Shown here piece after piece: positions 26,434 to 36,254 of a stretch of DNA of 64,000 nucleotides. Position 1 is the stretch's first letter; every line of letters begins with the position of its first letter. The DNA comes from Planctomycetaceae bacterium. Lineage in GTDB: Bacteria; Planctomycetota; Planctomycetia; Planctomycetales; Planctomycetaceae. The notes under the pieces are model-generated. The model was not told the origin of the DNA, ran no database searches, and worked only from the letters and a program-made list of their open reading frames with translations. Position numbers and translations under genes: made by a program. The stretch lies in NCBI GenBank assembly GCA_019636285.1, contig JAHBXV010000026.1, positions 27,861 through 91,860 on the forward strand, in the 5' to 3' direction.

Positions 26434-28065
26434 ATGCGGATGCGAGGACAACGGCTGGCTGCCACGAATGGGAAGCCTGTTCGGGTGCGCGCGATCGCCC
26501 TGGCGGGGTTGGTGGTTTTCGCCAGTGTCCGTTTGAACGCCCCCGTCCTGGCTGCCGCTCCTGCCAGCCCGATCGTCACCAACAAATCCCGGTTTCACAT
26601 CCCTTACCGGTTCGATCCCGCGGTTCTCCAGCGACTTCAGGCCCGCGAGCTGCAACTGTTTGTCTCGCAGGACGGCGGTCGACGCTGGCAGTTCGTGCAA
26701 TCGATCGCTCCGCAGGAAGGGCGATTCGAGTTTCAGGCTCCCGGCGATGGCGAATACTGGTTCAGCGTGAAAACGCTCGACGCCCGCGGACGACTGCACC
26801 CGGAAGGAACCGCGCATCAGCCGGGGCTGGTGGTCCAGGTCGATTCTCTGGAACCCCGCCTGGATCTGGCCCTCACGGCCACGGGCGATAATCGCGTGGA
26901 ACTGTCGTGGATCGCGACCGACGATCATCTCGACCCATCAACGCTGAAGCTGGAATACCTCCTCCCGAACATGACCGACTGGCAGACGGTGGCCATTTCG
27001 CCTCGTGAGTCGGGAAAAGTGTCCTGGACACTCTCGTCCACCGGAATTGTCGCGGTCCGCGGCCAGATCAGCGATTCGGCCGGAAACATCGGTCGCGCGC
27101 AGCACCAGGTCACGGCGGGGAATGCGGCGGCTCCCCGTCCTCGGCCGGCAGCCCCCTCGGTGCGAGAACCAATCGCCGAATCGCTTGAGCCACAGGAACT
27201 CGCGCAAGACACCATGCCGCGCCTGGAGACGGTGCCACGGCGAGGGCCGACGGCCGCCGAGCCGAAACCCAATCAGGAACCCGCGATTTCGCCCGGCCCC
27301 TCACTCGGCCAGTTCGTTTCGGAAGGGGCGGCCACGCGCCCCTCCATCATGAATCGCTGGGATCCCGCGCCGGATGAGCTCTCGGCGAGTCGGCCGTCAT
27401 CTTCATCGGGATACCAGCCGGATCCGGGGATGCGCTACGTCGGTCGCCGGCAATTCGATGTCGCCTACCAGATCGAGGATGTCGGGCCGTCGGGCATCGG
27501 CAGCGTGGAGTTCTTCGTCACCGAGAATGGTGGTCGCGAGTGGTGGAAGTATGGCGAAGACCCCGATCGCGCGTCGCCGATGACGATTCAGGTGCCGCAG
27601 GACGGCGTTTACGGCTTCGCGATTCGAGTCCGCAGCGGAGCGGGGGTCTCGGTCGAGGCTCCGAAAAGCGGAGACCGTCCGGACCTGCAGATCACGGTCG
27701 ACCAGACGGCTCCCAAGCTCGAGCTTCTGCCGATTCAGCAGGGAAGCGGCACCGGAGCGAACCAGATTGCCATTCGCTGGCGTCTGTCGGATGACCATCT
27801 GGGGGCGACACCGGTCACGCTGCACCACGCCAATAATCCCGAAGGGCCGTGGACCCGTTTCGCGGAGGCCAATTCCCAGGCCGACTTCTTTCGCTGGACG
27901 ATCCCGTCGCATCTCCCGTCCCGGATTTATATCCGAGTCGAAGCAACCGACCTGGCCGGCAACGTGACGCTCGCCGAACTCCCCGAGCCGGTGGTCGTCG
28001 ATTTGTCGAAACCCCACGCGCGAATTCTCGACGTCGCCGTCCCGCAATACACGTCGCCGCGCTAG
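26434..28065 (+). CDS. Secreted protein with duplicated beta-sandwich modules
   Basis: A 543-residue protein with an Arg-rich N-terminus and a signal peptide (ending VLAAAPA, about residue 47). It contains an internal duplication: DGGRRWQFVQSI near 70 matches NGGREWWKYGED near 370, and ATDDHLDPSTLKLEY near 160 matches LSDDHLGATPVTLHH near 450. Each half looks like an Ig-like beta-sandwich pair. A long Pro/Ser-rich linker (about 230-310) joins them. The start ATG 26434 has GGAG ten bases upstream. It is probably a cell-surface structural or binding protein; no catalytic motif is visible. Confidence 0.72.
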   Translation: MRMRGQRLAATNGKPVRVRAIALAGLVVFASVRLNAPVLAAAPASPIVTNKSRFHIPYRFDPAVLQRLQARELQLFVSQDGGRRWQFVQSIAPQEGRFEFQAPGDGEYWFSVKTLDARGRLHPEGTAHQPGLVVQVDSLEPRLDLALTATGDNRVELSWIATDDHLDPSTLKLEYLLPNMTDWQTVAISPRESGKVSWTLSSTGIVAVRGQISDSAGNIGRAQHQVTAGNAAAPRPRPAAPSVREPIAESLEPQELAQDTMPRLETVPRRGPTAAEPKPNQEPAISPGPSLGQFVSEGAATRPSIMNRWDPAPDELSASRPSSSSGYQPDPGMRYVGRRQFDVAYQIEDVGPSGIGSVEFFVTENGGREWWKYGEDPDRASPMTIQVPQDGVYGFAIRVRSGAGVSVEAPKSGDRPDLQITVDQTAPKLELLPIQQGSGTGANQIAIRWRLSDDHLGATPVTLHHANNPEGPWTRFAEANSQADFFRWTIPSHLPSRIYIRVEATDLAGNVTLAELPEPVVVDLSKPHARILDVAVPQYTSPR

Positions 28066-28220
28066 CTCGGGCAGACGCATCGAAACTCGCCTTGCGGACA
28101 GGTTGCTGAGTTGCAACGCAGCAACCGAGGGCGGACAATTCCCCGGCGGCGGTCGCATTGGCGGCCTTCCCGAAAACTGGCGTGATCCCGCCTCAAACGC
28201 TTTGTCACGACTTGAATTTC

Positions 28221-28297
28221 GTGTGCTACTGGCTCCGCCAGTGGGTCTTGATTCTTGCCCATTCGCTTAAGACGCACTGGCAGAGCCAGTGGCACGC
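28221..28297. repeat. Dispersed palindrome, CTGGC(T/G)CCGCCAG type
   Basis: The short palindrome ACTGGCTCCGCCAGT (28228) and its relative CACTGGCAGAGCCAGTGGCAC (28275) face each other. Together with GTGTGCTA/TGGCACGC and GGGTCTTG/TAAGAC they form a 77-base inverted repeat. A half copy is at 39865-39911. The rest of the 318-base gap (28066-28383) holds nothing I can name. Confidence 0.8.
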
Positions 28298-28383
28298 AAA
28301 CATGAGCCCGTGACAGAGCGCTGAGGGGGTTGAGATTCGCCGATGACCTCCGATTTCATCCTTGGGCACAGAGTTTTTACCCC

Positions 28384-29592
28384 ATGTACGACACGCACGA
28401 ACTGACACGAAGACTCCAGAAGAACAACGGTTCGAAAATTGTCATGGTCGTCAGCGATGGCCTGGGGGGCTTGCCGCAGGAACCCGGTGGCAAGACGGAA
28501 CTCGAAACCGCCAAGACGCCGAATCTCGATGCCCTCGTGCCGCGCGGCAACCTGGGGCTGAGCGTACCGGTCCTGCCGGGGATCGCGCCGGGCAGTGGCC
28601 CCGGACACCTGGGATTGTTCGGCTATGACCCGCTCAAGTACCAGATTGGCCGCGGCGTCCTCGAAGCGCTTGGCATCGACTTTGAACTCGGCCCGAACGA
28701 CGTTGCCATTCGCGGGAACTTCTGCACGCTCGACGCGGCTGGGAACATCAGCGACCGCCGGGCGGGGCGCATTGCCAGCGACATCGGCGCGAAGCTCTGC
28801 GAGAAGCTCGACAAGATCACGATTCCCGGCGTCGAAGTCTTCGTCCGTCCGGTGAAGGAATACCGCCTTGTCATCGTCTTCCGCGGCGCGGGACTGAGCG
28901 GCGACATCGACGACACCGATCCTCAGGCCACCGGCGTTCCTCCACTCCAGGCCGTGGCTCGCTCGGCCGGGTCCGCGAAGACGGCTGAAATCTGCAACGC
29001 CTTCCTGGCCAAGGCTCGTGAGATCCTCAAGGACGATGCCCCAGCGAACTTCCTCACGATGCGAGGGATCGACACGCTGCCGCAGATCCCAACGTTCGAG
29101 GAAGTGTATGGCTTGCGAGCGGGGGCAATCGCCGTTTACCCGATGTACCGGGGCCTGGCGCGGCTGGTCAGCATGAAGGTGCTCGACGCCGGTCAGACGC
29201 TTGATGACCAGATGGCTCGCCTGGAAGCCGACTGGAACAATTACGACTTCTTCTTCATCCACTGGAAGTACACCGACTCGACCGGCGAAGACGGCAACTT
29301 CGCGGCAAAAGTCCAGCGGACGGAAGAACTGGACGCGGCCATTCCCAGTATCATGGCTCTCAAGCCCGATGTGCTGATCGTCACGGGCGACCACAGCACG
29401 CCCAGCAAGCTGATGTCGCATAGCTGGCATCCGGTGCCGACGCTGCTGTCGGCCGATACCTGCCGGTTCGACCCGCCGGCGAAGTTCGGCGAAGCGAGCT
29501 GCCGGGCCGGTGGACTCGGCCAGTTCGAGGCCAAGTACCTGATGCTGATGGCGCTCGCGCATGCCGGGCGGCTGGAGAAGTACGGGGCGTAA
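28384..29592 (+). CDS. apgM: 2,3-BPG-independent phosphoglycerate mutase, archaeal type
   Basis: Interconverts 3- and 2-phosphoglycerate in glycolysis. This is the short ApgM form (402 residues), not the 510-residue GpmI form. The metal site VVSDGLGG near residue 22, the phosphorylated-Ser region APGSGPGHLGLFGYDP near 65, HWKYTDSTGEDGN near 295 and VTGDHSTPS near 335 are all present. The start ATG 28384 lacks a clear ribosome site. It is followed at once by a bidirectional terminator shared with the convergent kinase gene. Confidence 0.93.
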   Translation: MYDTHELTRRLQKNNGSKIVMVVSDGLGGLPQEPGGKTELETAKTPNLDALVPRGNLGLSVPVLPGIAPGSGPGHLGLFGYDPLKYQIGRGVLEALGIDFELGPNDVAIRGNFCTLDAAGNISDRRAGRIASDIGAKLCEKLDKITIPGVEVFVRPVKEYRLVIVFRGAGLSGDIDDTDPQATGVPPLQAVARSAGSAKTAEICNAFLAKAREILKDDAPANFLTMRGIDTLPQIPTFEEVYGLRAGAIAVYPMYRGLARLVSMKVLDAGQTLDDQMARLEADWNNYDFFFIHWKYTDSTGEDGNFAAKVQRTEELDAAIPSIMALKPDVLIVTGDHSTPSKLMSHSWHPVPTLLSADTCRFDPPAKFGEASCRAGGLGQFEAKYLMLMALAHAGRLEKYGA

Positions 29593-29603
29593 ATTCGAGA
29601 AGA

Positions 29604-29625
29604 CCGCCACCGGCGGTGGCGGCTT
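29604..29625. terminator. Bidirectional terminator (ACCGCCACC family)
   Basis: CCGCCACC pairs with GGTGGCGG and is followed by CTTTT on the plus strand. It sits in the 34-base gap between convergent apgM and the kinase gene. Near-identical hairpins are at 33372 and 49178. Confidence 0.85.
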
Positions 29626-29626
29626 T

Positions 29627-32600
29627 TCACGGGGAAGGGGAAACTCGCGCGCGGAACGCGTCGAGCGGTTCGTGCGCGAGGACGCCGTCCTCGGTTTCCG
29701 TCATTACGACGAATTGGCGTGCGGCGTTCGTCGAGGCGTGCAGCAGATCGCCGCCTGGCGAGAACGTTGCAAAGTCTTCGGGCGAAAGTTGGACAGCCGT
29801 CCAACGTGGGTGGGACTCTTTCGCTCCGGCCCTCCAGCAGCGCAGCAATCCGCCTTGGCTGGACGCGATCAAGAGACCAGTCCGCGGATTCCAGGCCGTA
29901 TCGGTTCCCGAATGTAGTGGCAGCGACTGGTGGGCGTAGCCGCTAAGCGGGTCGACCAGGTGGACCATGTCCGCATTGCCGCGTAAGCCGATCAGCGCCG
30001 TCGCCTGGCCGTCTGGGCTCCAAGGCTGCGAATGCCGGGGATAGCTAAAATTGCGTGCGACCTGAAAGCGATATCGAGATTCCAGGTCAGCGGCCCTCGC
30101 CAGTACGAAACCGGGGCTATCGTCCAGGAGCATCTGCTGGTCGTCTGGACTGAACCGCACGTTCCGAGGCCCCTCCATCGTCGAAATTAAGCGAGTCGGT
30201 TTCGACGGCTCCCAGAGTTCGAGCGCGACTTTGCCGTTACTCCGCCCAATCCATTTGATCGCGAAGCGATCCCCGGCATTGTTCCAGAAAATCCCTTCCG
30301 AGTAGGAATCGGCAGGGCCGGGGATTAACTCGAAGCTCGCTTCGCCGAGTCGGCCCAAACGAATCTCGGCCCCGTTACCGCCCTGTTCGTCCGTACCTGA
30401 ATATTCAACCAGGATCAAATTATTCCGAGGATTGGCGACAAAGCCTATGACGCCCATTCCATGCCTCATAGGAATCCCCACCGGTGACTCGGCAAAGTTG
30501 CGTTCGGGATCTTGTAAGGAAAATAGGTAATGCGACTCCAGGAGCAGTCGTCCATCGTTGACGGAGACGAAGCGAGTATAAGTCGCCGCATCGGTCCTCA
30601 TGCTGTGTCTTCGCTGACCAGAGTCATTCCAAGCGGAAACAACCACGCGTTTCCCGTTGATCCATGCCCCGGAATGCAGCAGTTCGTGCTTCCGGTTCCA
30701 GATGACCTCGTTGATTTCGCCAGCAACGCTGGCGATCGTCCCCACCAGTTGGTTTCGGGGGACATCATGGACGACAAGCCCCGACCCCTCGGTCAACCCT
30801 ATCAACGAGTTCCCGTCGGCACTCCATGCTCCCTTGCGGAGGAAACCGCCGAGGGTGGCCGTCACGCTCCCGTTCTGGGCATTCACAACCTGCGTTGTTC
30901 CACCGCGGACAATGACAAGTTCTGACTTTCCTGGACGAGGAGCGGCAACTTCACCGTCCGAATTGATTTCCGTGCGGCGCGGATTTTCATGGCCGGGGGC
31001 GATTGCCAACATGGTGTAATCGTCTGCCGTCACCAGCAGTTCTCCCCCGTCATGTGTCCACTCAAGGACCGGGTATAGAGTGTGAGTGCCGCGACGTTCG
31101 AGAAGGACGCCCGTCTTCGCGTCCAAAATGCGCTCGTGAATCTCGTTTTCGGGCCATTTCAGCGCGCGCACCGCCAACGCGGGGCGTGTCGGATTCCAGG
31201 CCAGAGCGTGCGCTTTCAGACCTGACAAGACAGGGCCGGCCTCGCCAGAGACCGACCAGATTTGAACTTGGGGCAAACGGGTCGCCCCGGCGAGGTATTG
31301 CCCGTCGTGCGACCAAGCTATGAGATAAGGCGGATCATCAAAACCAATGATTTTGCGAACCAGTTTTCCGTCGGGCCAACTCCAGAGAAAGATTCCGGCT
31401 CCGTTTTCGTCGACTCCGCCGGTTGCCAGAAGGGTGCCGTCGGGATTCCAGCCACCGACGGCCCCCGTTTCCGTCTCGCTGGCCAGGCAACGGTATCGCG
31501 GCCCGAAACGACGTTCCTGGGTATCAAACGTAACGATCTCTTTTGCCAGTTGAACTCCCAAGGCCAGCCAGCGTCCGTCCGGTGACCACTTGGCGTCGTA
31601 TCCATGGATCGTGCTGCCGTCCTCCATGGGGATGAGCTGCTCGAGTTCGATGCCATCCTTTGACCAGCGGTAAATACGCCAGCGACGGTCATCACTACCG
31701 ACCAGGAACCGATTTCCGACGGGAGCCACAGAAAGGCATTTGGCAAGACCCCGGGGGGCGATAGTCTCGTACTGCCAGCGTCGAAGGCCCGGCACTGCAC
31801 GCGGATGGGAGACAATTCCCTGCCAGGTTTCGTCGACCGTTCCCGCTGGCCACGTCTCGGAGGAGGGATCATCGATAATGGGCGCCGCGGCCTCAATCAC
31901 TTTCACGACAGGTGCCGAGACAGGTGCAGAGGGCTTTTCGCGCTGAAACAGGAATGGCAGGGACGATAACGCCACCAATACAACCACTCCCGCGGAGATG
32001 AGCGGGAAACGATTGGTGCTTTTCGGTGACTGGCGACTTCGGACACGTGAAGCGATGGACGGTTCGACCGCGGTCGGCAGGTTCAACGACGGCGCGGTCG
32101 CCATCGCCAGATCGGGATAGCGGGTCTCCGGGCTGTCGGCCGGACGAGAGAGCGGTTGGTCTGCTCCCAAGAGGCCGATGCCAGCCATCACGGGTACGCC
32201 GGATGCGACGGCTTTGAGCGCCGAGATGACTTCGCTCATGGATGCGAAACGGCGGTCGGGCTGCTTGGCGACCATGCGGGCGAACAACGCATTCACATCG
32301 TTCCAATTGACCGAGGCTTGTCCCTGATCCACGCCGCTCGCAGGAGCAATTCGGGGAATCGCCGCTTCGCGATGCGCGACGATCTTCTCCATCAGCGTTT
32401 CGCCGGGGTAAAGCGGCTGCCCGGTGAGCAAGAAGTAAAGCGTGCAACCCAGGCTGTAGATGTCGGCCCGTTCGTCGGCGTGCTTCGTGTTCAGCGCCTG
32501 TTCGGGCGACATGTAGTCGACCGTTCCCATGACCGCGCCGGTACTGGTCAGGTCGGCTTGCCCGGACTCATTGGAGTTCGAGTCCGAGAACCGGGCCAGC

Positions 32601-33241
32601 CCCATATCCAGAATCTTGACCGTTCCATCGGCGGCCAAGAGCAGATTCGCCGGCTTGATGTCCCGGTGGACGATCCCCTGTTCGTGGGCGTACTGAAGAC
32701 CTTCGGCGACCTGACGAATCAGCGGCAGCGCCTGCGCGGCCGGCAGTGGGCCGCGATCTTTAACGAGCGAGGCGAGGTCGCGACCGGCGACGAATTCCAT
32801 CACCAGATAATGAATGCCCCCCGCTTCATCCGCATCGAAAGCGGTCACGATGTTATGGTGCGAGAGTCTGGCCGCGGCGTGGACTTCGCGCTGGAAGCGC
32901 TGCCTCAGTTCGGACGTTTTGACCAGCGCCGGCGAGAGGACTTTGAGCGCAACGACTCGCTTCATGACGCGGTGCTCGGCCTTGAGAACCATTCCCATCC
33001 CGCCCTGGCCGAGCTTGTCGGTGATGACGTAGTTCCCGAGGACCAGCGACTGGCCGCGACCCGCAAAAATCTGCTGGGCCTGGAACGCGGTCAATTGCCG
33101 TTGTTTTACCAACTCGCGGGCGACGGCTTCGCCATCGGTCAACGAGGCTGGCAGCGTCGCCGCCAGTTTCAACCAGTCGGCCTCGGGAAGGACGCGAGCG
33201 TCGCGGAGGCGGTTCAGGAACTCATCACGAGTTAAGGCCAT
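29627..33241 (-). CDS. Hanks-type Ser/Thr kinase with beta-propeller sensor
   Basis: A 1204-residue membrane kinase. Residues 1-68 form a helical head (LTRDEFLNRL ... QAQQIFAG) typical of planctomycete kinases. The kinase domain spans about 72-345: GQGGMG at 79-83, catalytic Lys 100, HRDIKPAN from 192, DMG in place of DFG near 202, SPEQ in place of APE. One membrane helix lies near 420-440. The remaining 750 residues carry repeated WD40/propeller-like blades (for example WSPDGRWLALG, WNPDGTLLATGGVD, WSHDGQYLAG). The kinase should be cytoplasmic and the propeller extracytoplasmic. The signal sensed is unknown. I start at ATG 33241; a TTG four codons earlier is possible. Confidence 0.9.
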   Translation of the reverse strand: MALTRDEFLNRLRDARVLPEADWLKLAATLPASLTDGEAVARELVKQRQLTAFQAQQIFAGRGQSLVLGNYVITDKLGQGGMGMVLKAEHRVMKRVVALKVLSPALVKTSELRQRFQREVHAAARLSHHNIVTAFDADEAGGIHYLVMEFVAGRDLASLVKDRGPLPAAQALPLIRQVAEGLQYAHEQGIVHRDIKPANLLLAADGTVKILDMGLARFSDSNSNESGQADLTSTGAVMGTVDYMSPEQALNTKHADERADIYSLGCTLYFLLTGQPLYPGETLMEKIVAHREAAIPRIAPASGVDQGQASVNWNDVNALFARMVAKQPDRRFASMSEVISALKAVASGVPVMAGIGLLGADQPLSRPADSPETRYPDLAMATAPSLNLPTAVEPSIASRVRSRQSPKSTNRFPLISAGVVVLVALSSLPFLFQREKPSAPVSAPVVKVIEAAAPIIDDPSSETWPAGTVDETWQGIVSHPRAVPGLRRWQYETIAPRGLAKCLSVAPVGNRFLVGSDDRRWRIYRWSKDGIELEQLIPMEDGSTIHGYDAKWSPDGRWLALGVQLAKEIVTFDTQERRFGPRYRCLASETETGAVGGWNPDGTLLATGGVDENGAGIFLWSWPDGKLVRKIIGFDDPPYLIAWSHDGQYLAGATRLPQVQIWSVSGEAGPVLSGLKAHALAWNPTRPALAVRALKWPENEIHERILDAKTGVLLERRGTHTLYPVLEWTHDGGELLVTADDYTMLAIAPGHENPRRTEINSDGEVAAPRPGKSELVIVRGGTTQVVNAQNGSVTATLGGFLRKGAWSADGNSLIGLTEGSGLVVHDVPRNQLVGTIASVAGEINEVIWNRKHELLHSGAWINGKRVVVSAWNDSGQRRHSMRTDAATYTRFVSVNDGRLLLESHYLFSLQDPERNFAESPVGIPMRHGMGVIGFVANPRNNLILVEYSGTDEQGGNGAEIRLGRLGEASFELIPGPADSYSEGIFWNNAGDRFAIKWIGRSNGKVALELWEPSKPTRLISTMEGPRNVRFSPDDQQMLLDDSPGFVLARAADLESRYRFQVARNFSYPRHSQPWSPDGQATALIGLRGNADMVHLVDPLSGYAHQSLPLHSGTDTAWNPRTGLLIASSQGGLLRCWRAGAKESHPRWTAVQLSPEDFATFSPGGDLLHASTNAARQFVVMTETEDGVLAHEPLDAFRARVSPSP

Positions 33242-33371
33242 GCTGGGGAGCAACCTGCGGATCGCGAAACATCGACGACGAAGGGCGAACCGAGAGATTA
33301 TCGGATGCTGAACCCCTGAACAATGGCGGTTGGAACGTCCGGGGTTCGGGCGCGATGAGTAAAAAAGAAGA

Positions 33372-33394
33372 CCGCCACCGGCGGTGGCGGCTTT
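33372..33394. terminator. Terminator hairpin upstream of kinase gene
   Basis: Same CCGCCACC/GGTGGCGG stem as at 29604, with A-tract before and T-tract after, so it should work in both directions. It lies between the divergent kinase and tonB genes, not after any gene, so it may insulate their promoters or act as an attenuator in a leader. The rest of the 306-base gap holds nothing I can name. Confidence 0.7.
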
Positions 33395-33559
33395 TCATAG
33401 GAATCGAATGCCCCAATACTCTTGAGAGGTTCAAATTGTCACTGGTAGGGTGTCGCGGTACACTTTTGGCTGGATTTCCGGATCATTTCGCGCCGGACGC
33501 GAACATTTGAAGCCGCCCGCGAGCCTGCACTCCTTCTTTCCCCGCCGACAGCATCGCCG

Positions 33560-34426
33560 ATGAGTTTTCGACTCTCCCTGCTGATCAGTGCCGGTCTGCA
33601 TGCGACCCTGTTGTGGGGAATCGGGTGGGCGGGAGTGTATCTCCCGAAATTTCCCCGGCGCGATTACGCGGTCCAGGCGGGACGATCGGCCGTCGAAATG
33701 CGGTCGGCGGCCACGCGACCGATCCAATTGCAGATCGACAGTCGTATCGAGCCCTTTGAAAAGGCCGAACCAGTCGACCCGTTGATGCTCGAACCGCTTG
33801 ACCCGCTCGTCGAGCCGGAACCACTCCTGACGGCTGACCTGGACGAACAGGTGATCGTCGAGGCTCGCCAGGCTCTCACTCGCCGGGAAACGATGCCGCT
33901 GCCCTCGGAATTGATGGAGCCTCGTCCAGAACGGGAGCATCGAGAAATATCCCGATCTCGCGAGACGCCTCGACAAAGAGACGTCCCCACTTCGCCGCGA
34001 CGTGCGAATCCGGAGGAGACTCCGCGCATCCAGAGGGAACCGGTCGCTGTCGTCAGGACGACCGAGGTTTTGCCTAACGAAAAGATCACGTCGGTGGAAC
34101 CACCGGCCATGGCCTCGTCGGAGCCGGCCGGGGCACGAGTCGATGAACTCCCGCGTCCCCTTCCGCAAAACCCGCATCCCGAGTATCCGCTGGAGCTGCG
34201 TCGTCGTCAGATCGGCGGGCGCGTCTTGCTGAGGGTGCTCGTCCAGGCGGATGGTGGCGTGGCCCGTGTTGAGATTCAGCGCAGTTCGGGCCATGCAGCT
34301 CTCGATGAGTCGGCTGTATCGGCCGTGCGTCGGTGGCGGTTTGCGGCAGCAATGACCGAGGGCCACCCGGTCGATCATGAGGTGCTGTTGCCGGTGGCGT
34401 TCTCCATCCGCGGTTCAGCGCAATAG
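33560..34426 (+). CDS. tonB: TonB family protein
   Basis: Energy transducer linking the inner-membrane proton gradient to outer-membrane transporters. The 288 residues start with a membrane helix (LSLLISAGLHATLLWGIG, containing the His seen in TonB), continue with a long Pro/Glu/Arg-rich periplasmic spacer, and end with the TonB C-terminal domain (NPHPEYPLELRRRQIGGRV ... SSGHAALDESAVSAVRRWRF). No exbB or exbD is beside it. It precedes the GT39-like gene by 13 bases, an unusual partner and probably co-transcribed. Confidence 0.92.
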   Translation: MSFRLSLLISAGLHATLLWGIGWAGVYLPKFPRRDYAVQAGRSAVEMRSAATRPIQLQIDSRIEPFEKAEPVDPLMLEPLDPLVEPEPLLTADLDEQVIVEARQALTRRETMPLPSELMEPRPEREHREISRSRETPRQRDVPTSPRRANPEETPRIQREPVAVVRTTEVLPNEKITSVEPPAMASSEPAGARVDELPRPLPQNPHPEYPLELRRRQIGGRVLLRVLVQADGGVARVEIQRSSGHAALDESAVSAVRRWRFAAAMTEGHPVDHEVLLPVAFSIRGSAQ

Positions 34427-34439
34427 GCGGGAGCCGTCG

Positions 34440-36254
34440 GTGAAACTCGCTAACGGTCGCCGAGCGGAGCCATCCGCGACAGAGACAGGTCTTGGAGAAC
34501 GTTCGCGAATTGGTCGCAGCGAGTTCCTGATCCTGCTCGCAGCAGTTCTGGCGGGAGTTATACTCCGCTGCGGTCCCTTGAGCCGTCTGGCGATTGAGCA
34601 CTTTGACGAAGCGGTTTACGCGGCCAACTTGCTGGTCCCCGTGGAAGCGGGCGGCCAGTACCCGAACCGTGAGTTCTTCGCCCCGTATCTGTGGCCGCTG
34701 ATTCTCGAGTGGTGGAGCATTGTCGCGGGTGGAACCGCGAACGGGCTCCCCATGGTGCCGGGGCTGTTGTGCGGGATTGCCATGATCCCCACGATGTGGT
34801 GGATCGCCCGCACGTGGTATGGCACGACGGCTGGACTGACGGCAGCCTGGCTGTCGGCGACCAGCGGAATCCACATGGCCTACAGCGGCACCGCGCTGAC
34901 CGATGCGCCGGTGGCACTCGCGATGGTCTGGGCGGTTTGCTGGGGCATCCTTGCTCTCGAACGGCCCACATGGCGGTCGATTCTCCTTGCGGGAATTTTC
35001 ACCGGCCTCGGGTGGTCGATCAAATACAGCGGCTGGCTGCCAATCGCGATTGTCGCCGCGGGCGGGGCGTTGTCGCTGCTGCTGGAACGCCCTCGCCAGG
35101 ACGGCTGGAAGACGCTGCTGTTTGTCGTCGGCGGTATGGCGGCAGTGGCTGCTCTCGTCTGGCTTCCCGCCTGGATCGATTTGCAGGACGTCGGGGGCTA
35201 CTCGGCGGTCTCGGCCAACCACGCCGGGTATGCGAAATCGGGCGTCTTCGCGTGGGGATCGGGAGCCTGGGCGCAGTGGTCGAACCTGCTTTCGTACAAT
35301 CATTGGGCGGCTGCCATCGGGGCGGCGATCGTGGGGGCGCTGGGAATCTGGTGGGGGACTGGGCATGTTCTGCGTCCGGGGCCCGCGAAGAATCGCGCGG
35401 TGGCGGCACTCTGGGGCGCGCTGGCGCTGTTCGCGCAGACGTATCGCATCTCTCTGGAGTTTGCCCTGCTGGTGCTCCTGGTCTTTGCGTGGTGGTTGGC
35501 GCGGCGAAACTTCAATCGTTGCGAAGCCCCGGAGGATCGAGAACTCGCGGCGAGGGAACTAAGACCGTTGTGCTGCCTGTTGGCCTGGGCGGGCGGTCTG
35601 CTGCTGACGTTGCCCCTCTACGCTCCTTATCCCCGTCTCACCCTTTCGCTGCTCCCCGCGCTTTGGCTGGGGGGCGGAGCCTGGATGGCGGTTTTCTGTG
35701 GAAGCACTCAATACGCGAGACAACGTGACAGCCAACTGAGCACGGAAGAAGCGGCCGCGAGTCGCGCGCCGGAGCGTGTCCGTTTGATGCGGAACGTCAA
35801 GATGGTCGGCTTCTGGCTTGTCTATCTCACGGTCAGCATCAGCCTGGGAACCACGTGGCGGTGGGCGTTGTGGGAAGACCGTTCCACCACGGCCCGGGCG
35901 ATGGAATCACTCGTGCAGAGCAATCTGCTGCCGAGCGACTCTGTCGTGCTTTGCTGGGACGAACCGGTTGCCTGGTATCACCTCGCGAGGCGCGGCCAAC
36001 TGGCCACGGTCATCACGGGACCGCGCAGTTTCGAGCAGGCCGCCAGCGGGAACTTCTATGTGATTGTCGACGAAGCAAAATGGCAGGCGTTGAACGAAGA
36101 TCGCGATCCCGCGAGCACAAGTCTGCAACATGTCGAGACGATCGAACTTCACGAAAGTTCGATCGTGCAGCTCGATCGTGTTTCGATGTCCGTCCTGAAA
36201 CGAAATCCCTCAGCGGGTGTGCGAGGGCTGGTTTTGCTGCGCCTGAGCCGCTGA
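34440..36254 (+). CDS. GT39-like membrane glycosyltransferase
   Basis: A 604-residue protein with about ten membrane helices. The first periplasmic loop carries IEHFDEAVYAANL, the acidic Asp-Glu motif of GT-C/GT39 (ArnT- or mannosyltransferase-like) enzymes that use polyprenyl-phosphate sugars. The GTG start at 34440 is preceded by GGAG six bases upstream and lies just after tonB. The last 45 bases overlap the convergent lpxK gene tail to tail. Sugar donor and acceptor are unknown. Confidence 0.85.
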   Translation: MKLANGRRAEPSATETGLGERSRIGRSEFLILLAAVLAGVILRCGPLSRLAIEHFDEAVYAANLLVPVEAGGQYPNREFFAPYLWPLILEWWSIVAGGTANGLPMVPGLLCGIAMIPTMWWIARTWYGTTAGLTAAWLSATSGIHMAYSGTALTDAPVALAMVWAVCWGILALERPTWRSILLAGIFTGLGWSIKYSGWLPIAIVAAGGALSLLLERPRQDGWKTLLFVVGGMAAVAALVWLPAWIDLQDVGGYSAVSANHAGYAKSGVFAWGSGAWAQWSNLLSYNHWAAAIGAAIVGALGIWWGTGHVLRPGPAKNRAVAALWGALALFAQTYRISLEFALLVLLVFAWWLARRNFNRCEAPEDRELAARELRPLCCLLAWAGGLLLTLPLYAPYPRLTLSLLPALWLGGGAWMAVFCGSTQYARQRDSQLSTEEAAASRAPERVRLMRNVKMVGFWLVYLTVSISLGTTWRWALWEDRSTTARAMESLVQSNLLPSDSVVLCWDEPVAWYHLARRGQLATVITGPRSFEQAASGNFYVIVDEAKWQALNEDRDPASTSLQHVETIELHESSIVQLDRVSMSVLKRNPSAGVRGLVLLRLSR

